DNA of 64,000 bases, taken from NCBI RefSeq assembly GCF_046244385.1, contig NZ_CP176366.1:2542001-2606000 (forward strand), given 5' to 3'. Numbering within the stretch: the first letter of the stretch is position 1; the number at the start of each line of letters is the position of its first letter. The translations under genes and the position numbers were made by a program. This stretch comes from Methanospirillum stamsii. Lineage in GTDB: Archaea > Halobacteriota > Methanomicrobia > Methanomicrobiales > Methanospirillaceae. The notes beneath the pieces are model-generated. The model was not told the DNA's origin and did no database searches. It saw nothing but the letters and a program-made list of their open reading frames with translations. Shown here piece by piece: positions 7,922 through 17,582 of the stretch.

Positions 7922-10453
7922 ATGAGGAAACCACAGATGATATCAGTAATCTATGTTGACGATGAACCGTTCCTTCTTGAGATATGCAAATTATTCCTCG
8001 AGCGTTCCGGGGATATCCAGGTTACCACCTCTGTTTCTGCAAAAAACGCTCTTAAAATTTTATCTTCCAGATCATTTGATGCAATTATTTCTGATTACCA
8101 GATGCCCGGCATGGATGGGATAGAATTTTTAAAAGTAATCAGAAAAGACGACAAAATAATCCCATTTATAATTTTTACCGGCAGAGGAAGGGAAGAAATA
8201 GTCATTGAAGCCTTAAAAGAAGGGGCAGATTTTTATCTTCAAAAAGGAGGGGATCCAAAGGCCCAGTTTGCAGAACTGAGAAATAATGTTGAACAGATAG
8301 TCCGGAGAAGAAAAGCCGAGTCTTCTCTTGTGTACCGTGAAACATTATACCGGACACTTTTTGAGAGTGCGAATGACGCCATTGTTCTGATGGAACATGA
8401 CCGGGTGATTGAGTGTAATCACCGGACAGAGGATCTGTTTTCTCTCAGTTCAGAAGATCTCATCGGGCACAATCCGGTAGAATTCTCTCCTGAATATCAA
8501 TCTGATGGAAGTTTATCCGCGAAGAAATCTGTTCATCTGCTTAATGAGGCTCTTTTAGGTATTCCACAATTATTTGAATGGAGATTTTTAAAACCGGATG
8601 GTAATACTTTTGATACAGAAGTAAGTCTGAACCGGATTGAAATGATTGGAACGTTCTTCCTTCTGGCAATTATCCGGGATATTTCTGTTCATAAAAAAAT
8701 ACTTGGAGAATTGGAACAAAAAACCCAGGATCTCGCTGCTTCGTATGAAGAAATACTGGCAACAGAAGAGGAATTAAAAACTCAGTATGATGCACTCTTT
8801 CAAAGTGAACGAGCAATGAGAATGAGTGAGGAAAAACTCCGTTCAACTCTTGCTTCCATGGATGACCTGGTCCTGACACTGGATATGAATGGTGTTTTTC
8901 TTGATGCGTATAAAGAAAACCGGGGAGATTACTTTATCTCACCCGAAGTTTTCATCGGCCATCATTATCAGGAAGTCCTACCACCCGACTTAAGCAAATC
9001 ATTAGGCTCTGCGTTTGATCAGGTAATCGCTTCCGGAAAAACTGAGAAGATCACCTACTCCATGAAGTTTAATGACGAAATTCGTTATTTTAATTCAAAA
9101 TTGTCAATCCGGATGGATGGGGAAGGAAACCCTGCCGGAGTGACCATTGTTGCCAGGGATATCACAGAAGAGAAGAAGATCCTACTGGAACTTGCTGAGA
9201 GTAAGGTAAAACTTGAGGCGGTAATTCAAAGTTCTCCCATTCCCCAGTTTGTAATTGATAACAATCACCAGGTTATTCACTGGAATGCTGCTCTTTCTGA
9301 ATATAGTGGTATTTCAGATACCGAAATTATTGGTACAAAAGATCAATGGCGTGCATTTTATCCCGAAAAACGCCCCTGTCTTGCAGACCTTCTCATTGAT
9401 GAAAAACCTGAACTCGTGGATGAATGGTACAAAGGAAAATATGCTCGATCAGAACTGGTCAAAGGAGCTTTTGAGGCAGTAGACTTCTTCCCCCGGATGG
9501 GAAAGGCCGGGATATGGCTTTATTTTACCGCTGCAACGATTCGGGATAATAAAGGAGAGATAATCGGTGCGGTTGAAACACTCGAGGATATCACCGAACA
9601 AAAAGAGGCCTATCGTAAGTTACAACATGAAGAGACAATATTAAATGCAGTTATCCAGGTATCTCCGGTACCTGAATTTGTAATTGATAAAAACCACCGG
9701 GTTATGTTTTGGAATCAGGCTCTTTCCCGGTACAGTAACATTCCTGCAGAAGAAATGGTCGGTTCTAATCAGCAATGGCGCGCATTTTACCCGGAGGAAC
9801 GCCCCTGTCTTGCCGATCTCCTGGTGGATAATGCAACAAAAGAATTCAGTACCTGGTACAACGATAAGGTTTCACCTTCAAAACTGATTCCTGGTGCGTT
9901 TGAAGCCAGTGATTATTTTCCAAATCTGGGGGCGGAAGGGCGGTGGCTGTATTTTACTGCATCTCCCATCCGTGATAAAAATGGGGAAATTATCGGTGCT
10001 GTAGAGATACTGGAGGATATTTCAGAGCAGAAGCGTGCCAGGGAAGAATTGTTGTCGGTATCCAGGTACCTTGAGAGTATCATTCAAAATGCACTGGTTT
10101 TTGTGATGGTACTTGATGTTGATACGAATGTGCTCATCTGGAATACGGCTGCTGAAGAAATTAGTGGCTATGCTGCCTCTGAAGTAATTGGTTCCAGGTG
10201 GATATGGAGTGCCCTCTATCCGGACCCGGAGTACCGGAAAAAAATTACCGGGGAGCTTGTCAGGATTATCTCAGAAAATCTCTTCCTGACCAATTTCACC
10301 ACCCGGATCCGGGCAAAAGATCAGAGTGACCATATAATTACCTGGAATACCAGGGCACTTCGGAATGATGATGGTGATATAACCGGATATGTAGCAGTTG
10401 GGACTGAGTTTAAACCCTGTGTGTGTCCTGACAAAAAGAATCTCAATCCCTAA
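7922..10453 (+). CDS. Receiver-domain protein with five PAS domains, no kinase
   Basis: 843 residues. The N-terminal receiver (about 7-125) has the acidic pair in YVDDEP, phosphoacceptor Asp58 in ISDYQMPGMDG and Lys in YLQKGG. It is followed by roughly five PAS domains (about 140-257, 305-417, 425-562, 570-702, 712-835), most ending in D-I-[TS]-E-x-K. PAS3 and PAS4 are near copies, sharing NQALSRYS-like and QWRAFYPEERPCLADLL blocks, so one arose by internal duplication. There is no HisKA, HATPase, GGDEF or DNA-binding domain, so it must act through protein contacts or as a phosphate sink. It starts 150 bases after the disrupted kinase and may have been its partner. ATG at 7937 is an alternative start. 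Cytoplasmic. Confidence 0.9.
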   Translation: MRKPQMISVIYVDDEPFLLEICKLFLERSGDIQVTTSVSAKNALKILSSRSFDAIISDYQMPGMDGIEFLKVIRKDDKIIPFIIFTGRGREEIVIEALKEGADFYLQKGGDPKAQFAELRNNVEQIVRRRKAESSLVYRETLYRTLFESANDAIVLMEHDRVIECNHRTEDLFSLSSEDLIGHNPVEFSPEYQSDGSLSAKKSVHLLNEALLGIPQLFEWRFLKPDGNTFDTEVSLNRIEMIGTFFLLAIIRDISVHKKILGELEQKTQDLAASYEEILATEEELKTQYDALFQSERAMRMSEEKLRSTLASMDDLVLTLDMNGVFLDAYKENRGDYFISPEVFIGHHYQEVLPPDLSKSLGSAFDQVIASGKTEKITYSMKFNDEIRYFNSKLSIRMDGEGNPAGVTIVARDITEEKKILLELAESKVKLEAVIQSSPIPQFVIDNNHQVIHWNAALSEYSGISDTEIIGTKDQWRAFYPEKRPCLADLLIDEKPELVDEWYKGKYARSELVKGAFEAVDFFPRMGKAGIWLYFTAATIRDNKGEIIGAVETLEDITEQKEAYRKLQHEETILNAVIQVSPVPEFVIDKNHRVMFWNQALSRYSNIPAEEMVGSNQQWRAFYPEERPCLADLLVDNATKEFSTWYNDKVSPSKLIPGAFEASDYFPNLGAEGRWLYFTASPIRDKNGEIIGAVEILEDISEQKRAREELLSVSRYLESIIQNALVFVMVLDVDTNVLIWNTAAEEISGYAASEVIGSRWIWSALYPDPEYRKKITGELVRIISENLFLTNFTTRIRAKDQSDHIITWNTRALRNDDGDITGYVAVGTEFKPCVCPDKKNLNP

Positions 10454-10528
10454 GAAATCATCATAAAAAGAAAATCTTGGAAAGATGGCAATTTTCCAAA
10501 ATTTGTGTCTTCCGGTTTTCTGATAGTA

Positions 10529-11101
10529 TCATGACATTTTCTTAAGCAGCCATGCCATGTTCTGAGCAAGGTTTTTCATAATCTCAAGACCTTCTGTGTC
10601 ATTTTTCGCTTCTCCAGGATGAAGGCCCATTCCGATGTTCCAGTAATTTGATCCTACGGTAAACATCCCGCTAATCCCGAAAAGATGATTGATGGTGTCA
10701 TATGCATGAATCGCACCTGCCCGTCTGACCGCAACGACTGCAGCTCCTGCTTTTCTGGTAAATAATCCCCCATTTGCCATTGCGACAAATCCTGCACGGT
10801 CAATCAGCGCCTTTACCTCGGTGGAGACATCTGCGAAATAGGTCGGGGTCCCGATGATGATTCCATCGGCATCTATCATTTTACTGATACATTCATTCAC
10901 AAAATCGTTATCGATAGTACAACGGTTATCCCGGTTTTCAAAACATTTCATACAGGCAGTACAGCCATGAACTTTTTTACCGCCAACTTGTATGATTTCT
11001 GTTTCGATTCCTTCCTTTTGTAACTCATCACATACCGAAGTAAGTAATATGCTGGTGTTTCCTTCCTTTCTTGGACTTCCATTAAATGCGACAACTTTCA
11101 T
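10529..11101 (-). CDS. Iron-sulfur flavoprotein / NADPH-dependent FMN reductase family
   Basis: 190 residues with a flavodoxin-like fold. The FMN phosphate loop is GSPRKEGNTS near the N-terminus. The cysteine cluster C-T-A-C-M-K-C-x7-C matches the compact CX2CX2CX4-7C motif of Methanosarcina iron-sulfur flavoprotein (Isf), which binds a [4Fe-4S] cluster next to FMN. GTPTYFADVS is the second flavin loop. Isf proteins accept electrons from ferredoxin and reduce O2, H2O2 or other acceptors. The start is ATG 11101, supported by GGAGG at 11111-11115 with 9-base spacing. A TTG one codon upstream is not needed. It is divergent from an HxlR regulator, which probably controls it. Confidence 0.9.
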   Translation of the reverse strand: MKVVAFNGSPRKEGNTSILLTSVCDELQKEGIETEIIQVGGKKVHGCTACMKCFENRDNRCTIDNDFVNECISKMIDADGIIIGTPTYFADVSTEVKALIDRAGFVAMANGGLFTRKAGAAVVAVRRAGAIHAYDTINHLFGISGMFTVGSNYWNIGMGLHPGEAKNDTEGLEIMKNLAQNMAWLLKKMS

Positions 11102-11259
11102 CAATCATGTCCTCCTGATGTACTAAGTAATTCGAAAGTTTACTGATATAACAGTCCTGAACTATACAATTGAATTCAGGTGCTGTATCTAAACTGAGTG
11201 CCTTGATAATAAATCATGTGCAGTATCTTTTTTAAAACATAATCTCATAAATAATACTA

Positions 11260-11631
11260 ATGGGAGAATGTTCAGGAAAAAGAGAATACGGGTGCCCTGT
11301 TGAGGCTGCTATTGATATCATCGGAGGAAAATGGAAACCCGTGATACTCTGGCATATCAGGGATAGACCTCTTCGGTTTACTGAAATCCGGGCAATCCTT
11401 CCAAATATCACGCAGGGTATGCTGACCCGTCAGCTCCGTGAACTTGAAGCTGACCTGGTTGTCAGTCGGACAATATTCGCAGAGGTGCCTCCACGAGTTG
11501 AATATTCCTTGACAGAGTTTGGAAAGACCGTAATTCCTATCCTGGATGACCTTTGTGAATGGGGAAAGGTATACCTGAAGATGAATCAGGAAAGAATAAG
11601 GACGCGAGAGACCTGCCCTTCTTCGAATTGA
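11260..11631 (+). CDS. HxlR-family transcriptional regulator
   Basis: 123 residues with the HxlR/DUF24 winged helix: YGCPVEAAIDIIGGKWKPVI opens the domain with its conserved Cys. LRFTEIRAILPNITQGMLTRQL is the recognition helix region, and RTIFAEVPPRVEYSLTEFG the wing. Family members sense redox or electrophile stress, often through the N-terminal Cys, and regulate a divergent oxidoreductase gene, which is the arrangement here (155-base shared intergenic region with the iron-sulfur flavoprotein). There is no clear ribosome site before ATG 11260, so a leaderless transcript is possible. Confidence 0.92.
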   Translation: MGECSGKREYGCPVEAAIDIIGGKWKPVILWHIRDRPLRFTEIRAILPNITQGMLTRQLRELEADLVVSRTIFAEVPPRVEYSLTEFGKTVIPILDDLCEWGKVYLKMNQERIRTRETCPSSN

Positions 11632-11752
11632 AAAAATCTCTGAATAATCATGATCTCTCAATCCGATGCATCATTATACCGGTCGGATTTTCCGGGATGC
11701 AGTCTTTCAAAAAGAGAATATAAAGGAAAGTTCCTTTTTTAATAATGGAAAA

Positions 11753-11962
11753 TCAGGCTATTTTTTCAGCAGCCATCTCAATGTCTTCTTCCTTGAGAGT
11801 TTTCCTTCCCGCATGAGCGGCAAGTTTGACTGCTTCCTTAACCAGTTTTCCAAGATAATCTTCAGTCTTTGCTACAAGGATCTCTGAGGCGTCGCTTCCA
11901 ACACGCTCAGCACCACTGTTCTTTGCAACTCTTACAACTGCTGCAATCGGTAAGTCTGCCAT
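11753..11962 (-). CDS. Archaeal histone (HMfA/HMfB type)
   Basis: 69 residues forming one minimal histone fold: ADLPIAAVVRVAKNSGAERV (helix 1 and loop 1), then SDASEILVAKTEDYLGKLVK through the long central helix, and RKTLKEEDIEMAAEKIA (loop 2 and helix 3). The T-L-K-E-E-D-I loop and the R-V loop are the DNA-contact elements of HMf-type histones, which dimerise and wrap DNA into hypernucleosome fibres. Length is exactly typical. AGGT just before ATG 11962 acts as the ribosome site, and a TATA box lies about 32 bases upstream. Single gene. Confidence 0.97.
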   Translation of the reverse strand: MADLPIAAVVRVAKNSGAERVGSDASEILVAKTEDYLGKLVKEAVKLAAHAGRKTLKEEDIEMAAEKIA

Positions 11963-11993
11963 AGTATTACCTGGAATAAATTATAGTACCACT

Positions 11994-12001
11994 CATATAA
12001 A
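11994..12001 (-). promoter_or_regulatory. Probable TATA box of the histone gene
   Basis: On the minus strand the sequence reads TTTATATG, preceded by more T residues. The expected start site about 26 bases downstream falls near 11970, leaving a very short leader that still contains AGGT. Position and sequence fit a strong archaeal promoter. Confidence 0.5.
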
Positions 12002-12176
12002 AAAAATTGCATCGAAAGGGAGATCCGGCACCTTCGGAAGGGATGAAAGACCTGGTTTTTGAGAGGAAGTGAAGTGTCTGTACTCTCCCGGGACTTTGGG
12101 CGTTATTGTTCGGTTCATGTATTGTGGTCTTCCCTCCACCAACAACACTATAGGATTGCCTGTCTTATGATTATTT

Positions 12177-12725
12177 ATGGGACGAAAAAATATACTCCTC
12201 ACACTTTGTGTGTTAATTTTTCTGTTCACTACGCAGTCTATGGCTTCAATGACAACGATGCCTGATGTTCAGTTACCACTTGGTCCACCCGCTTCTTATC
12301 CTCCATTTGACGATGAAGAATTTTTCAGGATGGCAAATAGCACCATCTCTCTCTTTTGCAATGGTGAAACCCTGCCTGTCGGAAGAATGAATACTGCATT
12401 TCATGACAAACTTGCAAGTTCTTATTATTCGCTCATTCGGATGAATGTCAGTGAGGGGAATTATACCCAGGCAGAGGATATCACCACTTTTCTTTCCTAC
12501 ACACTGACTCTGGTTGAACAATACGAGGATTATGAAACCGAAAGAACAAAATATTCCCCAGTGGATATGGGTCTAATAACCGATGACGACCTTGAGGAAT
12601 GGTATGATGCTGCATCTGATGCCTGGAAAAAACTTGCACCTTTCTACCCGGACGCAAAGATGTATGGAATGCCCCCTGTGATTGAACGGGTAAACTGGAT
12701 TCCCAGTCAGTTTCCAATAACATAA
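12177..12725 (+). CDS. Secreted protein of unknown function
   Basis: 182 residues with a signal peptide (MGRKNILLTLCVLIFLFTTQ, cleavage near MAS). The mature part is mostly helical, acidic, and rich in Tyr: YYSLIRMNVSEGNYTQAEDI and YTLTLVEQYEDYETERTKY suggest a helical bundle of TPR-like or four-helix type. The C-terminus is Pro-rich (MYGMPPVIERVNWIPSQFP). It has two or three N-x-S/T sequons. No family is recognised. A likely TATA element (CACTATAGG) lies about 30 bases upstream, suggesting a short leader. Isolated gene between the histone and a sensor kinase. Confidence 0.75.
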   Translation: MGRKNILLTLCVLIFLFTTQSMASMTTMPDVQLPLGPPASYPPFDDEEFFRMANSTISLFCNGETLPVGRMNTAFHDKLASSYYSLIRMNVSEGNYTQAEDITTFLSYTLTLVEQYEDYETERTKYSPVDMGLITDDDLEEWYDAASDAWKKLAPFYPDAKMYGMPPVIERVNWIPSQFPIT

Positions 12726-12895
12726 TGCGTTTAAGATAACCAAAGAGAATTTCCGGAAAACCGCAAAAAAAGGTTATCCTGGATAATTTTCAATATTTCT
12801 TTTTTGTCATCAAACAATCCTGGTGGTAAAGTTTTTTATCAGATCCCTGTCATGTGTAATAAAGAGACAACTGGAAGAGTTTAAGGTTTTCAGGG

Positions 12896-15157
12896 ATGCC
12901 TGAGATGATCAGGATATCTGGAATTTTTGGTTTTCATTCAGGAAACAGGATCATGTCAGAAGTGACGCAAGAAGATGGAGCCCTGGAGTTGATTTCGGTC
13001 CTCTATGTGGATGATGAAGAGGATCTTCTGGATATTTCTAAAATTTTCCTTGAGAGATCAGGGGAATTTCATGTAGATATCGTGAACTCTGCTGTCACTG
13101 CTTTACAATCTGATAAGATCCTATCCTATGATGCCATTATTTCTGACTATATGATGCCTGAAATGGATGGTATTGCATTTTTAAAATCTGTCCGGACATT
13201 ATCACGTGATATGCCGTTTATCCTGTTCACCGGCAGGGGCAGGGAAGAGGTTGTCATCGAAGCAATCAATAACGGAGCCGATTTTTATCTTCAGAAAGGG
13301 GGCAACCCAAAAGCACAGTTTGCCGAACTGATGCATAAAATTCGTCAGGTTGTCCGGAGAAGGCAGGCAGAAAAAGACTTAAGCGAACAGAGAATTTTCA
13401 ATGATGCCATCTTTACCAGTGTACCTGGTCTTTTGTATATCTATGATGAAGATGGCCACCTCATCCGGTGGAATAAAAACAATGAGTCTCTTACCGGGTT
13501 TACCACTGAAGAACTTCAGGGGAAACATTTTCTTGACTGGTTTGAAGATCCTGCAGATAAAGAACAGATAAAAAAGGCAGTGGAACAGACTTTTCGTGAG
13601 GGTTCCGGTAGTGCACAGGCAAATATCTCCACCAAAGACGGGAGGAAGATCCCTCATTTTTTAACCGCTGTGAGAGTTGAAATTGGGGATAAAAAATATT
13701 TTACCGGAATAGGCATTGACATATCACCTCTGAAAGAAGCAGAAAAAACAATACAGGAGCGGGATGAACAATATCGCCGGTTTGCAAGAAATGCACCGGA
13801 TATGATTTACCGGTATAGTATTACCGAGGGACGATTTTTATTTGTAAATCCGGCATCATCTGTTCTTACAGGGTATCTGCCAGAGGATTTTTACCAGGAT
13901 CCGGTATTGTTTGACCGGATTATTCATCCTTCCTGGAAAGAGGTGCTGGATGAAAAAAAGCGTGAATTATTTGAGGGGCACAGTCCGATCATTTTTGAAT
14001 ACCAGATTATCGACAAAGATGGGAAAAATCACTGGTTAAATCAAAGAAAAGTCCTGGTTAGGGATGAAGCCGGTAAACCGGTTGCCATTGAAGGAATCAT
14101 CACCGATATCAGCTCGATAAAACAGGCAGATGAAGAACTCAGGAGAAGTGAACAACGATTTGATGCCGTGACAAGGAATGCCGGTTCATGGATTTGGGAG
14201 ATCGATACCGAGGGGATATACCGGTATTCAAATCCGGCAGTATTTGATATTCTTGGATATCATCCGGATGAAATCGTTGGAAAAATGCATTTTCTTGATA
14301 CATTCGACCCATCTATCCGGGATACTGTTGCAGAACTTTCATTGACGATATTCAGGGAACGTGAGAATTTTAAAAATTTTGAAAATCTGAACCGACATAA
14401 AGATGGTTCAATTGTCCTTCTCAGTACCTGTGGCTCTCCGGTCTATAATGAGAAGGGAGAGTTTAGTGGGTACTGGGGGGTTGATGAAGATATCACCGAA
14501 CAGGTTAAAACCCGCGATGCTCTCAAGCAGGCAAATCAGAAACTTTCCATGCTTGCAAGTGTAACCAGGCATGACATTCTGAATAAGATTGCGGTTATTA
14601 AAGGATATCTTGCAGTTGTGAGTATGGAATTTGAGACTCCTGAACTCATGGAATATGTCCGGATGATGAAGTCTGCTACGGCAAGTATCCAGTCCCAGAT
14701 TGAGTTTACCCGCACATATCAGAATTTAGGGACCGAAGAGCCGGTGTGGATAAATTTACAGTCAATTCTTCCGGTATCACAGGTGCCTGATGAGATAATT
14801 ATGTCGATACATCTCCCTGATGTCGCGGTGTTTGCTGACCAGATGATTGAAAAAGTCTTTTTTAATCTTCTTGATAATTCTACACGGCACGGAAAGAACG
14901 TAACTGAATTAGTGGTTTCCGGAAGAGAGCAGCAGGATGGTTTTCTTGTCACATGGGAGGATAATGGTGTCGGTATTCCTGAAGAAGAGAAAAATCTGAT
15001 TTTTGAACGGGGATATGGCAAGAACACCGGACTGGGGCTTTTTCTTGCCAGAGAAATATTGTCACTTACCGAAGCTGTAATAACTGAAACCGGAGAGCCT
15101 GGAAAAGGAGCAAGGTTTGAACTTCTCTTTTCGAAAGGAAACTATAGAATTTTATAA
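12896..15157 (+). CDS. Hybrid sensor histidine kinase: receiver, three PAS, kinase
   Basis: 753 residues, soluble. The N-terminal receiver (about 32-150) has LYVDDEEDLL, phosphoacceptor Asp84 in ISDYMMPEMDG and Lys in YLQKGG. Three PAS domains follow (about 167-280, 290-407, 413-535), each closing with D-I-[TS]. The H-box is SVTRHDILNKI with His559. The ATPase domain has N-box NLLDNSTRHG, G1 DNGVGIP and G2 GYGKNTGLGLFLAREIL. A receiver before rather than after the kinase suggests it takes phosphate or allosteric input from another kinase. M20 (ATG 12953) is an alternative start that would remove a non-conserved leader. No membrane segment, so signals are intracellular. Confidence 0.93.
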   Translation: MPEMIRISGIFGFHSGNRIMSEVTQEDGALELISVLYVDDEEDLLDISKIFLERSGEFHVDIVNSAVTALQSDKILSYDAIISDYMMPEMDGIAFLKSVRTLSRDMPFILFTGRGREEVVIEAINNGADFYLQKGGNPKAQFAELMHKIRQVVRRRQAEKDLSEQRIFNDAIFTSVPGLLYIYDEDGHLIRWNKNNESLTGFTTEELQGKHFLDWFEDPADKEQIKKAVEQTFREGSGSAQANISTKDGRKIPHFLTAVRVEIGDKKYFTGIGIDISPLKEAEKTIQERDEQYRRFARNAPDMIYRYSITEGRFLFVNPASSVLTGYLPEDFYQDPVLFDRIIHPSWKEVLDEKKRELFEGHSPIIFEYQIIDKDGKNHWLNQRKVLVRDEAGKPVAIEGIITDISSIKQADEELRRSEQRFDAVTRNAGSWIWEIDTEGIYRYSNPAVFDILGYHPDEIVGKMHFLDTFDPSIRDTVAELSLTIFRERENFKNFENLNRHKDGSIVLLSTCGSPVYNEKGEFSGYWGVDEDITEQVKTRDALKQANQKLSMLASVTRHDILNKIAVIKGYLAVVSMEFETPELMEYVRMMKSATASIQSQIEFTRTYQNLGTEEPVWINLQSILPVSQVPDEIIMSIHLPDVAVFADQMIEKVFFNLLDNSTRHGKNVTELVVSGREQQDGFLVTWEDNGVGIPEEEKNLIFERGYGKNTGLGLFLAREILSLTEAVITETGEPGKGARFELLFSKGNYRIL

Positions 15158-15251
15158 GCGGAAAATTTTCTCCAAATTTCATATTCACTTTTCTTTTGTC
15201 GTTAGATGGAATATATTTAAGAATACGTGTAATGAATATTTGAGAAAAATC

Positions 15252-16067
15252 ATGACTGTATCCGTGGAATCTGATAGTTGTACCCGGTGTGGTATTTGCA
15301 GCACAATATGTCCTATGGGAATTATTACCCCGGCAGATAAAGATACGCTTCCAGGAATTATCCCTGGAATGGAATCATCCTGTATTGCATGCGGCCAGTG
15401 TGAAGCATTTTGTAAGACCGGAGCAATTGTTGTGGACAAGGGTTCCGGTCATGTGGTGCAGAAAGCCTGGGATGGCTCAGGCATAACTCCAGCTCTGCTT
15501 GATACATACATGAAAAGCAGACGTTCTATTCGCCAGTTTAAGAATGATCCGGTTTCACGTGAGACGATTCTTGCTATTCTTGACATCTGCCGGTATGCAG
15601 CTTCAGGATGTAATGGTCAGCCGGTTGAATGGCTGGTAATTCATAAACCGGAAGAAGTACACCGAATTGCAGAACTTACCATTGAATGGATGCGGACTCT
15701 TGTTAATACCGATCACCCCTTGAGTCCGTTTGTACCTGGTTTAATTTCCGGATGGGAAGCCGGGATAGATGTTATCTGCCGTGGAGCCCCTCATCTGCTT
15801 ATTCCGCACATCGAGGAGAAGAATCAGATGGCATACACTGACGGGATTATTGCTCTGACCCATGCAGATCTCGCTGCTCCTGCTTTTGGAGTGGGAATGT
15901 GCTGGGCCGGTTTTGTTGCTGCAGCATCCGGGTCATATGCTCCTCTGATGGAACTCTATAACCTTCCATCCGGTCGGATTCCCCTTTATGCCCTCATGTT
16001 CGGGTATCCAAAGTATAAGCCTTATCATATTCCGGAAAGGAAAAAATTACAGGTTATCTGGCATTAA
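15252..16067 (+). CDS. Ferredoxin-nitroreductase fusion protein
   Basis: 271 residues. The N-terminal 2x[4Fe-4S] ferredoxin domain shows CTRCGICSTICPMG and CIACGQCEAFCKTG (about residues 10-55). It is fused to a nitroreductase-fold FMN domain starting YMKSRRSIRQFKNDPV, with SGCNGQPVEW and GFVAAASG as flavin-contacting parts and a C-terminal FGYPKYKPYHIPERK. Such fusions are common in anaerobes and take electrons from ferredoxin to reduce unknown substrates. I chose ATG 15252 because the ferredoxin domain starts there. An upstream open frame overlaps the previous kinase gene and carries no domain. A TATA-like ATATTTAAG lies about 35-43 bases upstream. Confidence 0.92.
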   Translation: MTVSVESDSCTRCGICSTICPMGIITPADKDTLPGIIPGMESSCIACGQCEAFCKTGAIVVDKGSGHVVQKAWDGSGITPALLDTYMKSRRSIRQFKNDPVSRETILAILDICRYAASGCNGQPVEWLVIHKPEEVHRIAELTIEWMRTLVNTDHPLSPFVPGLISGWEAGIDVICRGAPHLLIPHIEEKNQMAYTDGIIALTHADLAAPAFGVGMCWAGFVAAASGSYAPLMELYNLPSGRIPLYALMFGYPKYKPYHIPERKKLQVIWH

Positions 16068-16236
16068 AATTGCTTATAATGCATCAATCCATATAACTGA
16101 TATCCAACTACTTTTTTGAATATTATTTATATTCGTGTAAATAGATTGTTTTTTGAAGTGCATGATATATCCCAGAATTTCCTGGGTATTATCATGTATA
16201 CTCAAACGAACAAAAATTTCCCGGAATGATTATTCT

Positions 16237-17571
16237 ATGGCACTTAAATTCAAACATCTCACGATTGCACTTCTGGCAGTCATGATACTTTTTACTGGTT
16301 TGTGCATTGCACAGCCCGAACCTCCCATGGGATAACCACCCGGAGGTATGAACCCGGAAAATGAACAACAATCATCGTATACCCTTGCAGGAGTTTACAC
16401 TGTGGATGGGGAAGTAGTATCATCCGAAAATGATGAGTTTACCTCCGATATGACTGATATGTCTGCCATTTTCGTAACCAATGGGGGAAGTCTCACCCTT
16501 AAAAACCCGACAATTATCACCAATGGAAATACCTCTTCTAATGATGCCAGCAGTTTTTATGGGTTGAACGGAGCCGTACTAGTAAATAATGGAAGTACTG
16601 TTTCTATCACTGGAGGGAGTATTACTACAACCGGATCCGGAGCCAATGGCGTAATTCCTACTGGAGAAGGAACTGTTGTTACTCTTTCTGATATGACAAT
16701 TACTGCGTCCGGCGGGGGAGGACACGGGGTTATGGCTACCCTTGGTGGTTCTCTCATCCTTCAAAATGTGGACATTAATACAACCGGACGCAACAGTGCA
16801 CCTATTGCAACAGACCGTGGATCCGGGAATGTTACCGTTACAGGAGGGACTATTACCTCTTCAGGGATAGATTCCCCTGGGATATATTCAACCGGACAAA
16901 TTTCTGTTACCGATGCTGTAATCACCTCAACCGGAACTGAAGCAGCGGTAATAGAAGGAGTAAATACCATTACCCTCTCGAATACGACACTTACCGGCGG
17001 TGTGGCAAAAACCGGAGGAGTAATGATCTACCAGAGTTTCTCCGGTGATGCTGACATTGGAACCGGAACATTCACCATGGAAGGCGGGTCTCTGACAGTG
17101 CCCGAAGGTCCGGTATTCTTTGTCACCAATACAGATGCAATAATTTCTTTAAATGATGTCGTGATTACTGCTGATTCAGGTGAACTTGTCAATGCTGCTG
17201 CCACCTCCCGATGGGGAACAGAAGGATCCAATGGTGGGCATGTGGCCATGACGGCAGATAATCTGGATTTGTCGGGATCAATCATCGCTGATGAAATAAG
17301 CACCGTCATTGCAACCATTCAAAATGGTTCCAACCTTTCCGGAGAAGTACATCATGCGGGCCTTATTATTGATAGCTCGAGCACCTGGAATGTGACTGGA
17401 GATTCAAATCTTACCAGTCTGGTAATTCCTGGTAGTATATCCGGAGAAGAAGTCACTAATATCATAGGTAATGGATATACGGTGGTGTATGATCCAACTC
17501 TTCAGGAAAACAGCCCACTTGAAGGAAAGACTTACAACTTACAGGAAGGAGGAGTTCTCACCCCTGAATGA
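16237..17571 (+). pseudogene. Secreted beta-helix adhesin-like protein with an internal stop
   Basis: ATG 16237 starts a signal peptide (MALKFKHLTIALLAVMILF, cleavage near CIAQ) that reads into PEPPMG and then a TAA at 16333-16335. The same frame continues PPGGMNPENEQ and runs open to 17571. A CAA-to-TAA change would give PPMGQPPGGM, so a single nonsense mutation best explains the break. The long part has repeating Thr/Ser/Gly/Asn-rich beta-strand units (ITTTGSGANG, TITASGGGGHG, TITSSGIDSPGIYS), typical of right-handed parallel beta-helix or autotransporter-like passenger domains. ATG 16348 could reinitiate, but that product has no signal peptide. Surface adhesion or structural role is inferred. 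Confidence 0.75.
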
Positions 17572-17582
17572 AAAAGATAAAA

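Noticed and set aside
15117..15251. Longer start for the ferredoxin-nitroreductase
   Set aside because: The extension overlaps the end of the upstream kinase and has no domain similarity. The ferredoxin domain begins at ATG 15252.
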